Numbered from the stretch's first letter, positions 1 to 13,457 are shown. The stretch is DNA of 64,000 nucleotides from Dryomyza anilis (GCA_951804985.1 OX638132.1:46886800-46950799), one strand, 5' to 3'. The notes: generated by a model not told the origin, from the letters alone. Numbers and translations are program-made.

Positions 1-1
1 C

Positions 2-103
2 TTTCGTCGTTCCCAAGGTTTATTAATTAAGGTGAGGGAAGTTCAGGCATATGTGAAAATAACAACAGGAACGGGTGGAATCAACATCTGCCACCAAAAG
101 TAG
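2..103 (+). CDS. Partial open frame entering from the left edge
   Basis: A frame is open from the window edge for 33 codons and then stops at TAG. It reads FRRSQGLLIK, then VREVQAYVKI, then a TTGTGG stretch, ending in NICHQK. Base composition is clearly less AT-rich than the DNA that follows, so this looks like the tail of a real coding region, either a transposon ORF or a gene that starts outside the window. I do not recognise the family. An AAG/GTGAGG sequence around base 31 could instead be a 5' splice site, in which case only the first 10 codons would be exon. No start is visible. Confidence 0.3.
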   Translation, partial: FRRSQGLLIKVREVQAYVKITTGTGGINICHQK

Positions 104-2000
<1,897 letters not shown>

Positions 2001-4696
2001 AACGTGGTAAATTATTTGCATTTCAATAATTTTTATACCACATCCTTTTTTGTGTTATGTCAAACTAATTCCAAGCCATGATTTCAGCAGAATAAAAAAT
2101 CTGTCAAAAAAATAGATTGTGGCGACCTCTTTTGAACAGTAGCAAACACTAGAAAACGTATAAGCTAATTTCACAACCACAAAATTTTTGGTTCAAATAA
2201 ATAGAACCAGCTGCCATGTTGGTTCAATTGTTGGTTTTGCTTTACGTATAAAATTTGAACTGTCGCAACTGATAACTTCACTTATTTCGAAATTCGACAA
2301 TTTGTCGAAAGTCAGTATGTAGTAGTATATGTAGTATGTAGCACTTTCGACAGGCGATATTATCGATAAAATATCACTTCAAATTGAGGTTGTGATAGAG
2401 AAGCGAAAATAACAAAAATGGAAATTTTAGAGAAATAAAAACTATTTATAACTGCAAGTGTTTATACAAGCAAATTTTACATATTTGCATGTCAATTCTC
2501 TAATATTAATATATTTCCTAACCTCAATTTTAGGACTTATTAAAAAAATTATTGTTCATCTGCGTTATCTTCTTTCTCTTAATATTACTCCTATTAAACA
2601 AATTTCTTATAAATTGTAAGATCATATTTGACTAAATAAAAAATATTTTTAACTTTTTCTACACAAAAAATTGTCGAACCATTGCAATTTTTATACCGAA
2701 TCACACGAGTTTGAATCACACATTAAACGTCTATTTGTCTAAAATCGATATAGACGATTATTAGATTTTTGGCCAGCTTTTTTCAATTTTGGACCACTGT
2801 GCGCCGGTCGGATTTAGTTCTTCCGCGATAAAGTCTAAAGTCGTGGTACAATTTTACCTTCAAAGGATTTATAAAGACTATAGCGATGTATAACCAAGAT
2901 ACTTTTTTAATTCTAGTTAAATATAAATACATTTGATTTATTTTATTTTAATTCAATAAAAATTACTCCGCGAATTCTAATGGAGTACCTTTTCCAAATA
3001 TTCCACAACTATCTTCCTATTTGTAAGATGTTTAATTGATGGTTGCTATAAATAATCGTAAATTTGAAAGATGGTTGCTAGCAATATTTATCGTATTTGA
3101 CGGATATTTGAGAGATGGTTGTCTCAAAGACGATCTAAATAATTTGTAAATAACTTGATATTTAGGGATGTGATATTTGTGACAATCACATTGATTTTCT
3201 TAGTGTATACTTTTATTCGTTTCATACTGTTCATATGAAATATTGTAACTGTTACCGAAATGATGGCATTGAACGATTACCATTCCGGAATTAAAATGTT
3301 ACCGGTAAACTACCAGTATGAAAAGTTTTTCAAACTGTAGAAATTGTAGAAAATTATACACTTTTCATATTTTATAATTTTTTATATAATTTTATATATA
3401 ATTTTTTTGTGAATATCCAATAATATCTTTCAACAACTATAGATGATTTTTAATGATAAATTTTATTCTGAGTTAATAATAAAATAATTTTTACTAAAAT
3501 CATAAACTGTATTTGCTTTCAAGTATTTTTTCCAGTAAATCCAATTATATTTTTAAGATATTCAAACGATATCGTAAATATGACATAATGCACAAAAAAT
3601 CAAATTTTTATTTCTTTACTATTTTTAATAATTTTTAAGCATTAAGGAGGATATGAGGAATATTTATACAAATCTTCTGTATCGTTTTCTTGAAAACGAC
3701 CCATGCGGTTAATAAATTCTCAGGTGATGATTTTATATTATATTGATTTTACGATATTAAAACCATTTATTGCATTTGCGTTTATATGGACAAAAAATTG
3801 TTGAAGTAATTTTGGTAAACCCTAAACATACAATAGTTCTACTAAAAAAAAATTACACAATTTTTTTATGACATTAAAAAGTATAATAAAATGTGCCGTT
3901 GAGAATCAAAAAGGCTTATTCCATTTTTGGAAAAAAAAAAAAGTTAAACCAGGCCAGAATTCGTATTCTAGAGCTGTTATTACATATACTGTATTTTTAA
4001 AATTTCAGAATTTAACGTTTTTAACCACATGTTAATAAGTATAAGTATATACATTAAAACATAGAAGTTTGCATCAAAATTTTCCAAAAATTCATGATTT
4101 GAAAAATTGTTCGAAATAAATTGGGACTTCTACATTTTTCTGCAAGTTCCCCTAAACATTTAATGCAGTTTTGTTATCAAATGTAGTAGCATTTCAAATC
4201 AGTTTTTAAATTTTGCAAATAATTGCTTTTGCGAAAAAAATCTAACTTTATATTAAATGGATGTGAGAGATATGATAAAAAAAGATTGAAACTCTTGGTA
4301 TTCTTTATCAATGTCTTCTTTATCATCTTCTCCTTTACCAAATCAAGTCAACTATGAGATTTAAAGCTCTTTGATTTTGTTTAAATTTTTATATGCAATG
4401 GTCAATGAAATGTTTTGGTCAATTATTTTTTAATTTGTTCGGACTTTATCCTGAGATGCATTGATCCAGTAACAAAAAATAGACAAAAAACACTTTTATA
4501 GGTTGGTCATATTAAAATATCTATTGATCGAAATATGCTATAAACCCCATCGAGGTATCATTTTAAAGCTAATAAAATTATATTTCCTTTGCCTGGACAT
4601 GTGGTAATTATCCTTGCACTTCAAATTGTATGTCCTTAAAAAGAACTCTTGAAAATTCTGAAAAAAATCTAAATTTTTTTATTGATTTATTATGAA
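2001..4696. other. AT-rich non-coding stretch
   Basis: AT-rich DNA with many short homopolymer runs. I see no coding region, RNA gene or bounded mobile element. Confidence 0.5.
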
Positions 4697-4904
4697 CTAG
4701 CTGGACCCGTGCACGACTCGTGCCAAGATTTTCTGAATTCAAAGATATGGAGCGATTTTATTAATATAAAAAACATTTTATTATTTAAAATGTTGTGCTT
4801 AGCTGTTGAAGTTTTTTTATTGGTTTTATAAATGTGGTAACCAAATAATTCTCCGCCAAAACAACTTTTCTCAAAGACAATTCTTTCTCAGACTGCGCTT
4901 CTCC

Positions 4905-5055
4905 GCAGAATTATTCCCAGTAGAAATCTTCCCCGTAAAATCTACATAGAACGCTTTCCCGTAGAATTCTCCACGTAGAATTCATCCCGGTAGAATTGTT
5001 CCCGGTAGAATTCTTCCCCGTAGAATTCTTCCCCGTAGAGTTTTTCCCAGTAGAA
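4905..5055. repeat. 15-bp tandem repeat (CCCCGTAGAATTCTT type)
   Basis: Degenerate tandem copies of a motif like TTCCCCGTAGAATTC inside the Helitron, next to its minisatellite. The same block sits at 28685-28755 in the second Helitron copy, so it belongs to the element. Confidence 0.8.
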
Positions 5056-6018
5056 GTTTTAGTGTGGTGGGTTTTAATGTAGTAAGTTTCGGTGTGGTAA
5101 GTTTCGGTGTGGTGAGTTTAGATGTGGTGAATTTTGGAGTGGTGAGTTTAATTGTGGTTAGTTTTGGTGTGCTGAGTTTTAGTGTGGTGAGTTTTAGTGT
5201 GGTGAGTTTTAGTGTGGTGAGTTAAAGTGTGGTGATTTTTAGTGTGGTGAGTTTTAGTGTGGTGAATTATAGTGTGGTGGGTTTTAGTGTGGTGAATTTT
5301 AATGTGGCGTGTTTTAGTGTGGCGTGTTTTAGTGTAGCGAGTTTTAGTGTGGTGAATTTTAGGGTGAATTTTATTGTGGTGAGTTTTAGTGTGATGAATT
5401 TTAATTTGATGAATTTTATTGTGGTGAGTTTTAGTGTAGTGAATTTTAGTGTGATGAGTTTTAGTGTGGTTAATTATAGTGTGGTGGGTATTAGTGTGGT
5501 GAGTTTTAGTGTGTTGAATTTTAGTTTGGTGAGTTTTAGTGTGGTGAGTTTTGGCGTGGTGAGTTTTAGTGTGGTGAGTTTAAGTGTGGTGGGTTTTAGT
5601 GTGGTGAGTGGTGTGTTTTAGTGTGGTGGGATTTTAGTGTGGTGAGTTTTTGTGTGGTGAGTTTTAGTGTGGTGAGTTTTAGTGTGGTGAGTTTTGGCGT
5701 GGTGAGTTTTAGTGTGGTGAGTTTAAGTGTGGTGAGTTTTAGTGTGGTGAGTGGTGTGTTTTAGTGTGGTGGGATTTTAGTGTGGTGAGTTTTTGTGTGG
5801 TGAGTTTTAGTGTGGTGAGTTTTAGTGTGGTGAGTTTTGGCGTGGTGAGTTTTGGCGTGGTGAGTTTTAGTGTGGTGAGTTTTAGTGCGGTGAATTTTAG
5901 TGTAGTGAGTTTTAGTGTGGTGAATTATAGTGTGGTGGGTTTTAGTGTGGTGAATTTTAGTGTGGTGAGTTTAAGTGTGGTGAGTTTTAGTTTGGTTAGT
6001 TTTAGTGTGGTGAGTTTG
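5056..6018 (+). repeat. 15-bp minisatellite (GTGTGGTGAGTTTTA)n
   Basis: About 60 copies of a 15-bp unit with consensus GTGTGGTGAGTTTTA. Because 15 is a multiple of three and the unit lacks stops in one frame, it makes long open frames encoding a repeating FSVVS pentapeptide (5229-5621 and 5764-6150). These are almost certainly not genes. A higher-order duplication of about 143 bp is visible: the variant GTGGTGTGTTTTAG recurs at about 5608 and 5751. Shorter arrays of the same unit occur in the Helitron copies at 28758-28880 and, inverted, 34926-34990. Confidence 0.95.
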
Positions 6019-6402
6019 TTTTTCTTTCCTTTTTTTGTTTTTCATTTAGTTTGGATTGTGGTTTTATGTGATTGGTTTTGTTTTTGTATTTTTGCTTTTG
6101 TTTTGTGTTGTGCTTTTGCTTTTTTGTTTTTAATTTTTTTTTGTATTTGAGTTTTTTGTTTCATGTTCGTAGCTGGTGAAAGTGCCGAGTTATATCGTGT
6201 TTAGGTTGCATGAGAGGTGCCACGCCTCTTTGTCCAATCCCGCCCATATATAGCCTATCATTCCTTCCAGACCATACCGCATCTGTGGTAAAAATTTCAA
6301 GAAAATCGGATCAGCCGTTTAGACGGAGAAGCGGAACAAACGTACAAACGAACAAACAGATTTATTATATTAATAGGATATTCGTTCCAAATTTCAAGAT
6401 AG

Positions 6403-7350
6403 TATTATTTGGAGTAGATGTTTTTTATCTATCATAATTTTGTTATTTTTTGTTAAATTTTAATAGTTTCAAATATTTTGAAAATGTAATAAAATTTACT
6501 TCCAATAACATGTAAAATATCTTACAAGATTTTTTTTTACGATTTTTCAAAAATGAAAAATTGTTTTCAAATATAACTCAGGTTCTTATTAACCGATTTC
6601 AATATTTTAAAAAGATTTGAGAATTTAAATGTGTTGGTTCTTTCAAAAATTAAACAGTCTTGAAATACCTTACGTAGATGCTGAGTTTTAATTACATAAG
6701 TAAGTTAAGGTACGAAAAACGGAATTTGCACAAAGCAGTGGACATTCAAAAAAAACTCGAAGTGATACAGAAATTCTCGATGCCTAACCAAAAATACAGG
6801 TCGGAGTTCTTGTATATTTTTGGTGTTCAACCGTGATATTCTTTAACTCTTATATTTTATAGTTTATAGATTTTATTATTTGGAGTAGATGTTTTTTATC
6901 TATCATAACTTCGTTGTTTATTGCTAAATTATAATAGTTCCAAAAATTTTGAAATGGTAATTAAATTTTCTTTTAGTAACTGTAAAAATTTGTAGATTAT
7001 CTTGCAAGATGATTTTTAACGATTTTTCAAAATTGGAAAATGTATTCAAAACTGAATTGTTAGGACTTTTCAGGACTTTTTAAACCTATTTTAATAAATT
7101 AAAAAGTTTTGGTAAGCTAAATGTGTTAGTTTTTCAAAAAGTTATACACTTTTAAAATAACTTACGTGAATACTGAGTTTTAATTACATAAGTAACTCAA
7201 GGTAGGAAAATGCGAATTTGCACACAGAAGAGCAAATTAAAAAAAAAACTCGAAGTGATATAGACATTCTGTAAATGGGAATATTCATTGATTTTTGATA
7301 CCTATCCAAAAATATAGGTCGGAGTTCCTGTATATTTTTGGTGTCGCACT
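6403..7350. repeat. 471-bp degenerate tandem duplication
   Basis: Two diverged copies in tandem, about 6403-6833 and 6874-7350. Both start TATTATTTGGAGTAGATG and include TTAATTACATAAGTAA, AACTCGAAGTGATA and GTATATTTTTGGTGT in the same order. Spacing between matching starts is 471 bp. No coding content is seen. Confidence 0.85.
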
Positions 7351-7818
7351 GTGTTATTAAATGTCACAACGTTCAGACAAAATTATAAATGAACACAGGA
7401 CTGCCCGAGGTATGTCGACGACTAAGGTTCCACGTTAGTGGGGTGCATAAAACAATTGTGTTTGGACAATAAAACCCTTCTTACAATTTTTTTTCTGTTC
7501 GATAGATTTGTTAATTGTGGCATTATAATACAATATTGTATTTTCGCGCTGTAGAGGATTACTTTTTCTTTGGATTGCATTTTAGGCGTTTTTTCGAATG
7601 TTTTTTTTTTGAAATTTGGAAAATTGTAACAAATACAAAAAAAAAAAAAATTGCGAGTTCAGTATTAATTCATGTCATTCAAGTTATTTAAATCATAAAA
7701 AGAAAAATCCATAAAGAATATTTGTAAAATATCAACAACATAAACATATGAAGAGTTGCGATTTCCTACATTGGTCCCACTATACCCTAAGTCCTCCTAC
7801 TAAAATATTTTATGAAAA
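7351..7818. other. Non-coding spacer
   Basis: AT-rich sequence with A and T runs (7560-7660). No gene is supported. Confidence 0.5.
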
Positions 7819-8507
7819 TAACCAGTTGGGAAGTTTAGATCACATGGGAAATTTTAAATTTGGTGTTATTATGATAGTTAGGATTATCAAAATTATAGTC
7901 GGTCTTAGCCGACTATATATACCCTACACATATGTGTGGTTACCATTCAAAGTGGTATATAGGTCAGCAGGGTATACAAATCCTGAAAATAACTACAAAC
8001 TTTCAATCGCTGAAGAATTTCCTTTCATTTGATACCCATATTTACAAATGGGTAGGTGTACCGAATTTCGATTTTTTTTTTGGGAACCACAAGTCGTTTC
8101 GCGTGAAAACATTATTTCCATGTATTTGAGCATGAAGTCAATATATATTTGAAAATGTTTACATAAGACGTATACAGTAAAATTTAACTGCAGATGTAAA
8201 TTTTATATGAGTTATTTGAATATAAATTGTCAGATCACAGGTCACAATGAACCGATCTCGCCAATTTTTTCGCACATACAGCGTAGATATATAAGTAATC
8301 TAAATTATGAGTTTCATTTATCTAACTCTTCCATTGTTTAAGTAGTAGTGATTTCAACAGACAGACAGACGGACAGCAGACGGACATCGCTAAATCGACT
8401 CAGGTGGTCATGCTGATCAAGAATATATATACTTTTCCATACCGGAGATGCTTCCTTCTTGGTGTTACAAACGGCGTACCAAATTGAATATACCCTTTCA
8501 CTCTTAG
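7819..8507 (-). mobile_element. DINE-1/INE-1-like element, copy A
   Basis: Minus-oriented copy. Its 3' end at 7819 carries the family terminus (on the plus strand, ACCAGTTGGGAAGTTTAGAT). Towards its 5' end it has TATATATACTTTTCCATACC and the CTGATCAAGAATATATA block typical of INE-1/DINE-1 heads. The extreme 5' end is missing and the copy abuts copy B head to head. INE-1/DINE-1 elements are non-autonomous Helitron-related (Helentron) repeats of flies; assignment is by these motifs. Confidence 0.75.
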
Positions 8508-9078
8508 CGATGTCCGTCTGTCTGTCCGTCTGTCTGTCTGTCTGTTGTAATCCCTACTACTTTTAAAATTGAAGAGCTAGATAAATGAAACTTATAACTT
8601 AGATTACTAATATACCTACGCTGTATATGCGAGATCGGTCCATTGTGACCTATGATCCGACCACTTATGTTCAAATACCTCATGTAAAATGTACATATAA
8701 AGATCAATTTTTATGTATACGTGCTTAGGTAAACTTTTTTGGTCAAATATATATTGACATCATGCTCAAATACATGATAATAATGTTTTCGGCGAAAAGA
8801 CTTGTGGTTCACAAAAAAAAAAACGATATTCGGTGCACCTACCGATTTGTAAATATGGGTATCAAATGAATGGAAATTCTTCAGCGATTGAAAGTTTGTA
8901 GTTATTTTCAGGATTCGTATAGCCTGGTGACCTATATACCACTTTGAATGGTAACCACACATATGTGTAGGGTATTTAAAGTCGGCTAAGACTGACTATA
9001 ATTTTGATAATCCTAACTAACATAATTACACCTACTTTAAAATTTCCCATGTGATCTAACCTTCCCAACCGGTTTTTA
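8508..9078 (+). mobile_element. DINE-1/INE-1-like element, copy B
   Basis: Plus-oriented copy starting inside the family's GATGTCCGTCTGTCTG tract, so about 110 bp of 5' end are missing. It ends with CCTTCCCAACCGGTTTTTA. It is the near mirror image of copy A, giving an inverted repeat with arms of about 570 bp. The open stretches here on both strands (about 7932-8129 and 8711-8962) are the same repeat read twice, not genes. Confidence 0.75.
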
Positions 9079-9875
9079 ATTTTTATACCCTACACCTATG
9101 AGGTACAGGGTATATTAACTTTGTGCATATATTGTAACGCCCCTTAGGAGGCGTGTCCGGTATGGAAAAGTATATATATTCTTGATCAGCATCACTACCG
9201 GAGTCCGTTTAGCCATGTCCGTCTGTCTGTCTGTCCGTCTTGCTGTCCGAATACAGAATAACTTGAGAAATACTGATCAGAATGCGATGAAATTTCTTCT
9301 CAATATATTTTAGCCAAAAGTAGGAACTGAGTTTGAAAATGATCCAAATCGGTCAACGGACACGGCCACCTCCCATACAAGTCACTTTTATATAACTCTT
9401 TCGGAACTAATAACTCGAAAAGTATTCAAGGTATAGTTATAAAATTTAAAAAGTAATGTTAGAATTCACCTATAAATATGTGGCGTGATCCGCCCACTTT
9501 TTTTTTCATTATTTCCCGGGTTTTCATAGTGTAAATTTGATCCGTAAATTATTAAAATCAAATCTATGAAATATTAGCTTTTAAAAATTTTAAATATAGG
9601 CGTGGTCCGCCCAATTATATTTTTCATTTATTTTTTTTAGTTGTTTATACTTTTATATAATTTTTTTAATTTATGGGGATATAAGACGTAAATTTCTGAT
9701 ATGTGAATAATATTCTGATGGTGGGGAGGTTCAGCATAATTAAAAACTTTAAAATTAAGGTATGCAATTAAATATCTCACATTAATATCCCCACCAAAGG
9801 TGTAGGGTATTCCATTGTCGGGCCCGACCGACTATAAAAATCCCATGTGACCTAACTTTCCCAACTCGTTTTTTA
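9079..9875 (+). mobile_element. DINE-1/INE-1-like element, copy C, full length
   Basis: Begins with TTTTTATACCCTACACC, then CAGGGTATATTAACTTTG, TATATATTCTTGATCAGCAT and GCCATGTCCGTCTGTCTGTC. This is the order of blocks at the head of Drosophila INE-1. It ends with the same CCCATGTGACCTAAC/CCCAACTCG terminus as copies A, B and D. The middle is AT-rich and non-coding. This is the most complete copy. Confidence 0.8.
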
Positions 9876-10264
9876 TATTTTTTTTCTAACATGTTTTTTT
9901 TTTCTTTTATAGAAGGTAATGTTGTTGAAGAACTTTGCATGCACGTCTTAAATTGTTGAATTTAATATTTAAACAACATTTAAATCTATTATTTTTAATA
10001 AAAATAGTTATTTATATTTTTAATTTTTGTCTTGTTTGAATATTGCAGAGATATTTTTGTGCAATATTGCGTTTGATATATTGCTGCAATATTCCAGAAA
10101 TATTGTATGCGCCATATGTTAGTTACTTATGGACATCTTATCGAAGGAATACCCACAATAACATGACCACACTTAGAAAAAAACATTGATTAGTTGTTGT
10201 TTAACATTTTAAAGATTTTGTTATTATCAAACCAAAACATTGTAATTTTAAACACTGTTAAATT
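9876..10264. other. Non-coding spacer
   Basis: AT-rich DNA between the DINE-1 cluster and the MITE. Nothing is recognised. Confidence 0.5.
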
Positions 10265-11383
10265 GTTATACCAAACAATTTAAAATAGTTTATTATATCA
10301 ACTAATTTTCAACTGTTGGGATTACCTACACAGAAAAAAAAATCTACAATATGATGAATTTATTCATAACTATTATGAATTTTTTCACCAACTACCAGAT
10401 TCATCATATTGATACCACCGTTCATTAAATGACATATTAATGAATGCATTCATTATATATATATGAACGAAATAATCAATACAATGAATTTGAATTGTCA
10501 TATTGATGAATTTGTTCATAATATTTTTTCAAGAATAAAAAAAATAATAAAATAATTCGAAAAAAAAGTGTTGTAAAATTTTATTTAAAAAAATAACAGT
10601 CAAAAAATTAAAAAAAATTTCAAAAAAAAAAAATTTCGAAAAAAAAAAATTGTTTCGAAAAAAAATTTGTTAAAAAAAATGTTATTAAAAAAAAAAAATG
10701 TTCGAAAAAAAACATATATGTTCTTCAATATGATGAACATATATGTTGTATTTCATATTTTGGTTCATTAATTTGATGAAACGTATTTTTCATATACAGT
10801 TCATCATATTGAAGAACACTTTTTCGTTATACCAAACAATTTAAAATAGTTTATTATATCAACTAATTTTCAACTGTTGGGATTACCTACACAGAAAAAA
10901 AATCTACAATATGATGAATTTATTCATAAATATTATGAATTTTTTCACCAACTACCAGATTCATCATATTGATACCACCGTTCATTAAATGACATATTAA
11001 TGAATGCATTCATTATATATATATGAACGAAATATTCAATACAATGAATTTGAATTGTCATATTGATGAATTTGTTCATAATATGTTTTCAAGAAAAAAA
11101 AATAATAAAATAATTCGAAAAAAAAGTGTTGTAAAATTTTATTTAAAAAAATAACAGTCAAAAAATTAAAAAAATTTCAAAAAAAATAAATTTCGAAAAA
11201 AAAAAATTGTTTCGAAAAAAAATTTGTTAAAAAAAATGTTATTAAAAAAAAAAATTGTTCGAAAAAAAACATATATGTTCTTCAATATGATGAACGTATA
11301 TGTTGTATTTCATATTTTGGTTCATTAATTTGATGAAACGTATTTTTCATATACAGTTCATCATATTGAAGAACACTTTTTCG
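10265..11383 (+). repeat. 562-bp direct tandem duplication
   Basis: Unit 1 is 10265-10826 and unit 2 is 10827-11383; both start GTTATACCAAACAATTTAAA and end near GAAGAACACTTTTTCG. Each unit holds about 62 bp of flanking DNA plus the first ~500 bp of the MITE, so the duplication happened after the MITE inserted. Confidence 0.93.
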
Positions 11384-11516
11384 ACAGTTACCAAGCATTC
11401 CTCATATTTATGATAGCATTCATAACATTAATGGCGTTAGTTATTAATATTTTGAATGGCTCTTCAATACAATGAATCATGGTTTGAAGAACGGAATTCA
11501 TCAATTCATCTGTGTA
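10327..11516. mobile_element. TACACAGA-ended MITE with internal duplication
   Basis: Bounded by a perfect inverted TACACAGA (10327-10334) and TCTGTGTA (11509-11516). It is rich in ATGATGAAT and its complement ATTCATCAT, and in A runs of the type CGAAAAAAAA. No coding content. Its first part is duplicated (see next entry). A partial third copy lies at 12908-13309. I saw no convincing target duplication. Confidence 0.55.
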
Positions 11517-11559
11517 TTGTCTTACTATGATAGAATGACTATGACATTGTTATTCAAAC

Positions 11560-12401
11560 TCTCTTGGTTGAAATAACAATTTCATTGCACTTATTAATAT
11601 TCGATCAATGGCAGATATAACTTTTGGAGTTTTTGAACCACTAATTTATTTACATTTAGGATAAATAGGAGTTCTGATGGAATTAGTAATTTAGGAATTA
11701 GTGATGCTATATGGGTTTTAATTCTGTGTTCAGTATACTGCAAAGTATGCTGATTTTAGTTTACGTAAATGGCAATGAGCTGTATGTCCGTAAACAGCTA
11801 GTGGAAGCTGCTTAGGCATTTTATTTAATTTAATCTGTTCACAAGAGATTTTTTGTCTTAATCAATATGTGAGGACCATTTATAGTTTTTAGTAAATGTT
11901 TCTCCGAGAATATTTATATTGTCTACGTGCTCGATCGTATAATTATCGATTGTCATATTCAATGGAGAACAATTATGTTTCCTGCACATATGTACTATTT
12001 TAGTTTTTGCCACTAATTATGTCGGAAAAAAGAAGATTAATTTTATTTTGAATTTGTTAAATTATCTTTATATTTATCAGTAATGTACAGATCATCAGCA
12101 TATATACAATGGTCAAAAACGAATGCTTTGCTATGATTTAATTTAATTTTTCATAAGCGATCTGGAATAGTACTACCGACAATGGGGACCCTTCTGGTAT
12201 TTGATTATACAGTGGGTACACATTTGAGTAACTTATACGTACACGGAATTTTCTGTTATTTAAAAAAGATTTTACGAATTTTTTATTTTGCTTCCAACTT
12301 TCCATTCTAAAAGTTGATCAATAATGACATGAGTGCCAATTCTATCAAAAGTCATCTCAAAATTAATTGAGATTACCGAGATATGATTTTTAGAAGATAG
12401 T
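11560..12401 (-). pseudogene. I-clade LINE: C-terminal reverse transcriptase remnant
   Basis: Continues the polymerase from the other half: ISINFEMTFDRIG at about 12310-12375, FLNNRKFRVRISYSNVY at 12220-12280 and IPEGSPLSVVLF at 12160-12205. A decayed YADD-like box (YMLMI, from a frame slip) lies at about 12080-12110. Downstream pieces such as VYGHTAHCHLRKL (11765-11815) probably come from the C-terminal part. Multiple stops are present and the 3' end is not clearly bounded. Confidence 0.65.
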
Positions 12402-12483
12402 TGTCATATCCACATGTTACTACAAATGTTAAGTGTCAAATGAATAATAAATGGTAGTCAACGCGTGTAGTTCATTTATAACA
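12402..12483 (+). repeat. 5' LTR of the Mag-type element
   Basis: 82 bp. It matches the 3' LTR (103 bp) except for point changes and a 21-bp deletion between short TAA repeats. Both end CAACGCGTGTAGTTCATTT then ATAACA. Confidence 0.85.
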
Positions 12484-12539
12484 ATTTCGCGACGAGGCAA
12501 AGGATTTAGATTTAACCTAACTTTTTACATTACAAATGA

Positions 12540-12905
12540 AATCTAAGAACATTTGTTGTGACGATGCCGGATACACCTGCTGGAGGAGTTCCAGAAGGGA
12601 ATTCATTATCATCGGCGGTGGTGTTTAACTTTGATGTGAGACGGCAGTGGAAATTTATAATGTCGGTTAAGCGTCGTCGACTCATTTTACATTATATGGG
12701 AGCAACGATATACGTTTTGTGTGATAAACTTCTACCTAAAGAACCGGAAGGTATGACATATAAAGAAATTGTCACAACGTTACAAGACCATTTTGCCCCC
12801 GTCCAAACGAAATTTTAGAAAATTATAGATTTCATTCTAGGAAGCAGAAATTATATGATAAAACACTTACAAAACAGTTCGTATTTGGGCTGAAAAATTA
12901 AAATG
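12540..12905 (+). pseudogene. Mag-type Gag, N-terminal remnant
   Basis: A frame with start at 12558 runs 86 codons to a stop at 12816-12818. It contains LLHYMGATIYVLCDKLLPKE, then MTYKEIVTTLQDHFAP, the capsid-like region typical of Gag in K02A2.6/Mag-type elements. After the stop, reading frames continue the family pattern (ENYRFHSR-like, then a WAEKLK-like stretch) until 12905. It therefore ends by a frameshift, then is cut by the MITE fragment. The zinc-knuckle and protease parts are absent. Confidence 0.7.
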
Positions 12906-12907
12906 TT

Positions 12908-13309
12908 CAAAGCAGATTTAAAAAATAACAGTCAAAAAATTAACAAAAAATTTCGAAAAAAATAAATTTCGAAAAAAAAATTTTGTCCAAACAAAATTAT
13001 ATTCGAAAAAAAAATTTCCAAAAAAAAAATTGTTCGAAAAAAATTGTTGTAATTATAATAAATATATTATAAAACATTTTACTAATTTATGCATGTCGAG
13101 ATATCATTATATAAGATATAGCACACAAGAACTACTTGAGAACTGAGAAAATACGACAAAAAATGAACGAAAAATTTGGTTTAAGCGTTCTTCAATATGA
13201 TGAACATATATGTTGTATTTCATATTTTAGTTCATTAATATGATGAAAAGTATTCGTCATATTTATTATAGCATTCATAATATTAATAACTAACGCCATC
13301 AATGTTATG
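12908..13309 (+). mobile_element. Partial third copy of the TACACAGA MITE
   Basis: Shares AAAAATAACAGTCAAAAAAT, the TTCGAAAAAAAA runs, and GATGAACATATATGTTGTAT with 10327-11516. It lies inside the Mag-type element and abuts the 3' end of LINE-A1. Confidence 0.75.
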
Positions 13310-13457
13310 AATAATAATAATAGTTTGGCACTACAGTCCTATAAGAACTTAGGCTGAGCTCTCTCACCATTTTGAGCTGTGCGTGTTATATTTGTACTCA
13401 AAGTGGTGGGACCTACAGTTTATTGCCGAATCGGAACGGCGGGTGAGAGCTTTTCAT
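13310..13457 (-). repeat. LINE-A1 3' tail shared with the SINE
   Basis: Minus strand: GAAAAGCTCTCACCCGCCG, then GTAGGTCCCACCACTTTGAG, GTGAGAGAGCTC and a closing ATT repeat. The same blocks in the same order form the 3' part of the SINE at 45187-45340. Sharing of a LINE 3' end by its dependent SINE is the usual basis for trans-mobilisation. Confidence 0.85.

Larger units (their letters stand above)
4697..6378 (-). mobile_element. Non-autonomous Helitron, 1.7 kb
   Basis: Read on the minus strand, the element starts with TC (TCCTATTAATATAATAAATC) at 6378 and ends with CTAG at 4697. Ten bases before CTAG is a perfect hairpin, GCACGA-G-TCGTGC (4711-4723 on the plus strand). TC at the 5' end, a 3' hairpin about 10 nt from CTRR, and insertion between A and T with no target duplication are the hallmarks of Helitrons; here the flanks are A (4696) and T (6379). 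There is no Rep/helicase ORF, so it is non-autonomous. Most of the interior is tandem repeat. Related copies with the same end lie at 28581 and 35311. Confidence 0.8.

Noticed and set aside
5229..6150. Two long plus-strand ORFs
   Set aside because: They only translate a 15-bp minisatellite unit and share the Helitron boundary; no start context or domain.
7748..8962. Several 65-94-codon ORFs around the DINE-1 copies
   Set aside because: The same peptide (CGYHSKWYIG) appears on opposite strands because the repeat is inverted; non-coding element.
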